Assembly: GCA_025093555.1 (NCBI GenBank)
Contig: JAIWNF010000016.1
Coordinates: forward strand, 310,001-374,000
Direction: 5' to 3'
DNA from: Circinella umbellata
Taxonomy: Eukaryota; Mucoromycota; Mucoromycetes; Mucorales; Lichtheimiaceae
DNA: 64,000 nucleotides
Shown here: in pieces, positions 62,859 to 64,000 of the stretch
How positions within the stretch are numbered: the first letter of the stretch is position 1
Layout of the letters: every line of letters begins with the position of its first letter
Made by a program: the position numbers and the translations under genes
The notes under the pieces: model-generated
Databases searched by the model: none
What the model saw: only the letters and a program-made list of their open reading frames with translations
What the model was told of the DNA's origin: nothing

Positions 62859-63935
62859 ATTACTGTATGTTTCTTCCTTGAAATCCCACCCAAAAAAAAG
62901 TCGTCGGCATCTACACCCTCCAGAAAGAAGCCAAAGATTCAAGTACCAGACGATGCACAATGGTGCTTGGACAACCTACGCCATCTTACTTTTAGAAAGT
63001 TTATTGAAGAGTTCCAATGCTTGGACAAGTGTAATTCGCAACAACGATACATCAATATTCTCTCAAAGTATATCAGTAACACTCAACATTACGAACGCGT
63101 TAGAACTGAGTACAAGACTTGGATTGGTTCTGCTGATTATCAACGATTTTGGAACGAGCAAGAGGAATTGGGTATCATATTGCGAACAGATGGAGCTTGT
63201 ACAAAGTTTATTGGCTCTGTTACTGAACACAGGTTGGGAAGTCTGAATGCTAAGGCCAATACTGTTGTCCGAGAAACACTCGATGGTGTTGACGATCAAG
63301 AAACTACCGACGACACTGCTGTTATTCAAGAAAGCACCAAAGACACTACTGGATACCAAGAAACAGCCTGCACTATTGACACTCAAGAAAATATCAATGC
63401 GAATGATGCTCAAGAAACAACCGACGACAGCTCTTTCAGCGACGATGATAGAAGTTGTCAGCTTTACCCGACCTCGTCCATCACCAGCAACAATGATACC
63501 AATGTTAATTCAGACAATATCAATGTTAACCCCTGGATCTTCCGCGGAAAAAACATTACTCTCATGTTCGAGAATTACAAGTCAGTTGTCCATGGTTTGA
63601 CCAACAAACACACAAGACTTCCGCTTGAACCCTATATCAATGAATTGGCAGCCTTATCGCATATTTTGATCTTAAACAAGCATCAGCACAGTTCTATTGC
63701 CACGAAGGTATTTTCCATTGAATTATTGGAAGAAGTAGCAGCGTCTTTGTCTTCTGAATCGATGAACTACAATCTCGATTTCAATGATCAGCATTATCTG
63801 ACGCTCACAAAAACCATCACGAATCTCAGCATGTCAATTAAAACAAGAGAGCAAGCCATTGTTGAACTTACAGTCATGTCTGCTGATATGGATTATGGTC
63901 CTAGACGTCTTGTTCGTGGAATCTCCAATTTGTAA
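62859..63935 (+). CDS. Unrecognised protein, 5' end unresolved
   Basis: An open frame of about 358 codons ends at TAA 63933-63935. It has no in-frame ATG at its beginning, so an upstream exon or a different start is needed. A TAG-ending acceptor at 62857-62858 would open the frame. Content: a basic opening (PPKKKSSASTPSRKKPKIQV), then a compact conserved-looking region (WCLDNLRHLTFRKFIEEFQCL, YERVRTEYKTWIGSADYQRFW). Next comes an acidic Thr/Asp-rich linker with imperfect QETTDD/QESTKD/QETAC repeats (about residues 145-190), and a C-terminal helical domain starting NPWIFRGKNITLMFENYK. The two-domain layout with a variable linker suggests a real protein. I do not recognise the family. Its position next to a dead transposon raises the possibility of a mobile-element or lineage-specific origin. 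Confidence 0.6.
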   Translation: MTVCFFLEIPPKKKSSASTPSRKKPKIQVPDDAQWCLDNLRHLTFRKFIEEFQCLDKCNSQQRYINILSKYISNTQHYERVRTEYKTWIGSADYQRFWNEQEELGIILRTDGACTKFIGSVTEHRLGSLNAKANTVVRETLDGVDDQETTDDTAVIQESTKDTTGYQETACTIDTQENINANDAQETTDDSSFSDDDRSCQLYPTSSITSNNDTNVNSDNINVNPWIFRGKNITLMFENYKSVVHGLTNKHTRLPLEPYINELAALSHILILNKHQHSSIATKVFSIELLEEVAASLSSESMNYNLDFNDQHYLTLTKTITNLSMSIKTREQAIVELTVMSADMDYGPRRLVRGISNL

Positions 63936-64000
63936 GCAATATTTATGTGCTTAGTTTTTCTTTTATTCATAATGCTTTATTAATCTATTTTTTTTATGAT

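Overview
The window looks like nuclear DNA of an early-diverging fungus, most likely Mucoromycota (Mucorales). Genes are split by many short introns (about 50-250 nt, GT..AG with T/C-rich 3' ends and CTAAT-like branch sites). Spacers are A+T-rich with homopolymers and pyrimidine-rich leaders. The gene set is fungal: a WASP with a CRIB motif, an ELF1 elongation factor, an AFR1/BNI4-type C-terminus, a fungal D-serine dehydratase, and a TPR-F-box-LRR protein. There is no rRNA, CRISPR, or convincing tRNA. I rebuilt gene models by hand from reading-frame continuity across splice sites. In every complete model the exons sum to a multiple of three, which supports them, but the product names come from remembered family motifs, not a search.

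Layout: 0.9-2.8 kb DCAF7/WDR68 (+); 3.1-4.5 kb tail-anchored coiled-coil protein (-); 6.0-8.2 kb WASP (-); 9.6-11.5 kb TIM44 (-); 12.3-14.5 kb ALDH7/antiquitin (-); 16.5-18.8 kb TPR-F-box-LRR (+); 19.2-19.9 kb ELF1 (+); 20.1-25.5 kb RAD26/CSB (-); 26.5-27.6 kb adenylate kinase (-). The 27.6-34.4 kb stretch is gene-poor and holds a decayed reading frame and an inverted-repeat element. Then: 34.4-36.2 kb GPN3 (+); 37.0-39.0 kb AFR1/BNI4-like protein (+); 39.4-41.2 kb DSD1 (-); 41.4-46.0 kb valyl-tRNA synthetase (+); 46.2-49.6 kb FYVE-like protein (-). The 49.6-54.6 kb stretch is gene-poor with another relic. Then: 54.6-55.9 kb CCDC97-like (-); 55.9-60.4 kb 1,135-residue helical orphan (+); 60.6-62.2 kb broken DD34E transposase with a 22-bp periodic leader array; 62.9-63.9 kb unrecognised protein (+), 5' end unresolved.

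Most genes are unrelated housekeeping functions in ordinary eukaryotic order and I see no operon-like pathway. Two neighbours share a theme: ELF1 and RAD26 are convergent, and both act on elongating or stalled RNA polymerase II. GPN3, a Pol II assembly GTPase, is a third Pol II-related gene nearby. The most unusual parts are the mobile or decayed segments (29.5-32.6, 53.5-54.0, 60.6-62.3 kb), the almost abutting divergent start codons at 55.91 kb, start-codon micro-exons in ELF1 and GPN3, and a GC-AG intron at 37.17 kb. I found no clear multi-gene novel system. The best candidates for undescribed biology are the orphan proteins at 3.1, 55.9 and 62.9 kb and the transposon leader array.
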